From positions 1-5,389 of the forward strand of contig JAITBO010000162.1 in NCBI GenBank assembly GCA_031283505.1: a stretch of 5,389 bases of DNA, in the 5' to 3' direction. This stretch comes from Treponema sp. GTDB lineage: Bacteria; Spirochaetota; Spirochaetia; Treponematales; Breznakiellaceae. Shown here in pieces: positions 4,905 through 5,389 of the stretch. Made by a program: the position numbers and the translations under genes. Position 1 is the first letter of the stretch. Each line of letters begins with the position of its first letter. The notes beneath the pieces are model-generated. The model was given only the letters and a program-made list of their open reading frames with translations. It was not told the origin of the DNA and did not search any database.

Positions 4905-4941
4905 TAAAAATTCTAAAGCCGCCGTCCTTTAGGGCGGCGGC
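4905..4941 (-). terminator. Strong rho-independent terminator of the DUF6266-like gene
   Basis: GCCGCCGTCC (4918-4927) pairs with GGGCGGCGGC (4932-4941) over 10 bp with one G-T wobble and a tight TTTA loop. Read leftward on the minus strand, the stem is followed by TTTAGAATTTTT (4917-4906), a T-rich tail. It sits 55 bp after the stop of the gene to the right and 26 bp before the start of the endonuclease gene. Confidence 0.8.
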
Positions 4942-4995
4942 CATTGCGCCCAGCTTTCACTTCAATCGGCTATTGGCAACCGTTGACGGCCGTTT

Positions 4996-5389
4996 TTACG
5001 GACCGGCGGGGGCGGGAACCTTGATGTAGGCTGTTCCCGATACCTGGCCGCTTTCCCCGGTTCCCGTTGCCGGGGGCTGGGAAAAGACAAGGTAGGCGTG
5101 GAGCTTTGACTGGTCCCCCTGGTCGATGCTAGCGAGGGACACGACAATCTCCCCGGCCTGTCGCGCCGCTTCCCCGGCAAGGGCCTTGCCTGACGCCTCA
5201 TCATAAACCACAGCTACGGCCTTGTCCGTGGCCGCGCCGATGGCCGGGGAGAACGTGATCTTACCTTTGCAGGGGCGGTTCCGTCGTTCTCGATGGCCGC
5301 TGCGGTGATCCCTGGATTGTAGAGGCCGCCGTCAAAGATTTTGAGCTTTGCCGGTTCCCATGCCCGGTCATCGAACAGTTCCTTGTTGA
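4996..5389 (-). pseudogene. DUF6266-like gene, 5' end beyond window, frame interrupted
   Basis: The first visible frame (5387 leftward) reads NKELFDDRAWEPAKLKIFDG then GLYNPGITAAAIENDGTAPAK. At 5267-5265 the sense shifts by one base into a second frame, GKITFSPAIGAATDKAVAVV, continuing YDEASGKALAGE, then QSKLHAYLVFSQ and ending VSGTAYIKVPAPAGP at the stop 4996-4998. Without the shift the first frame stops at 5216-5214. The joined product, with DKAVAVVYDE followed by a strand-rich HAYLVF segment and a final YIKV, resembles the C-terminal end of DUF6266 proteins (unknown function, abundant in Bacteroidetes), a family call from recalled pattern only. The shift is at A_AAG, where one missing G would explain it. 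A real mutation, a sequencing error or -1 ribosomal frameshifting are all possible. A strong terminator follows. Confidence 0.55.

Noticed and set aside
4962..5204. Minus-strand frame of 80 codons with arginine- and proline-rich product
   Set aside because: It is out of frame with the DUF6266-like sequence; its composition is that of a shifted GC-rich reading.
1..5389. CRISPR array, tRNA, rRNA or transposase
   Set aside because: No regularly spaced long repeats, no cloverleaf or rRNA-like stretches, and no DDE or recombinase motifs were seen on either strand.

Overview
The window looks like part of a bacterial plasmid, integrative element or similar accessory region. A ParA ATPase cut by the left edge, an XRE repressor with an ImmA-type metalloprotease, small phage/plasmid-type proteins and a complete restriction-modification pair sit together in under 5.4 kb. 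Base composition is about half G+C with AT-rich intergenic switches, and Shine-Dalgarno sites are strong (AAGGAGG, AAAGGAG). The small DUF2188 and HNH proteins and the DUF6266-like end gene resemble, from memory, proteins seen in host-associated spirochaetes (Treponema) and Bacteroidetes. That lineage guess is weak.

Left block (1-1679, all minus strand): an XRE repressor (1353-1679) overlaps an ImmA/IrrE-like zinc protease (575-1369), followed by parA (500 down through the left edge). The 74-bp gap before parA carries two perfect GTTAC-N4-GTAAC palindromes 21 bp apart plus further GTAAC-like half-sites on a 10-11 bp grid. This is an evident operator or partition-site candidate.

Switch (1680-1888): two divergent sigma70-type promoters share overlapping -10 boxes. 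Each is flanked by a perfect inverted repeat (1709-1729 and 1772-1797) built from the same GG-W-ATAA half-site. A GC-rich hairpin follows. This resembles a phage-type repressor switch: leftward it makes the repressor and protease, rightward it makes a small-protein operon.

Right block: three small genes read rightward, a DUF2188 protein (1889-2113), a minimal HNH protein (2124-2351) and a 56-residue coiled-coil protein (2407-2577), closed by a possible terminator. Then comes a restriction-modification module. A ribbon-helix-helix regulator (about 2645-2851) overlaps a beta-class DNA methyltransferase (2838-3923) with an XRE-like helix-turn-helix embedded in its target-recognition region. The endonuclease (3908-4879, minus strand, C-terminal HNH, BstXI-like) converges on the methyltransferase with a 16-bp tail overlap. 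TGAT motifs at exact 10-bp steps overlap the regulator's predicted promoter, suggesting autoregulated control of methyltransferase expression.

Right edge (4996-5389, minus strand): the 3' part of a DUF6266-like gene, interrupted by a one-base frame change at an A_AAG tract, with a strong rho-independent terminator between it and the endonuclease gene.
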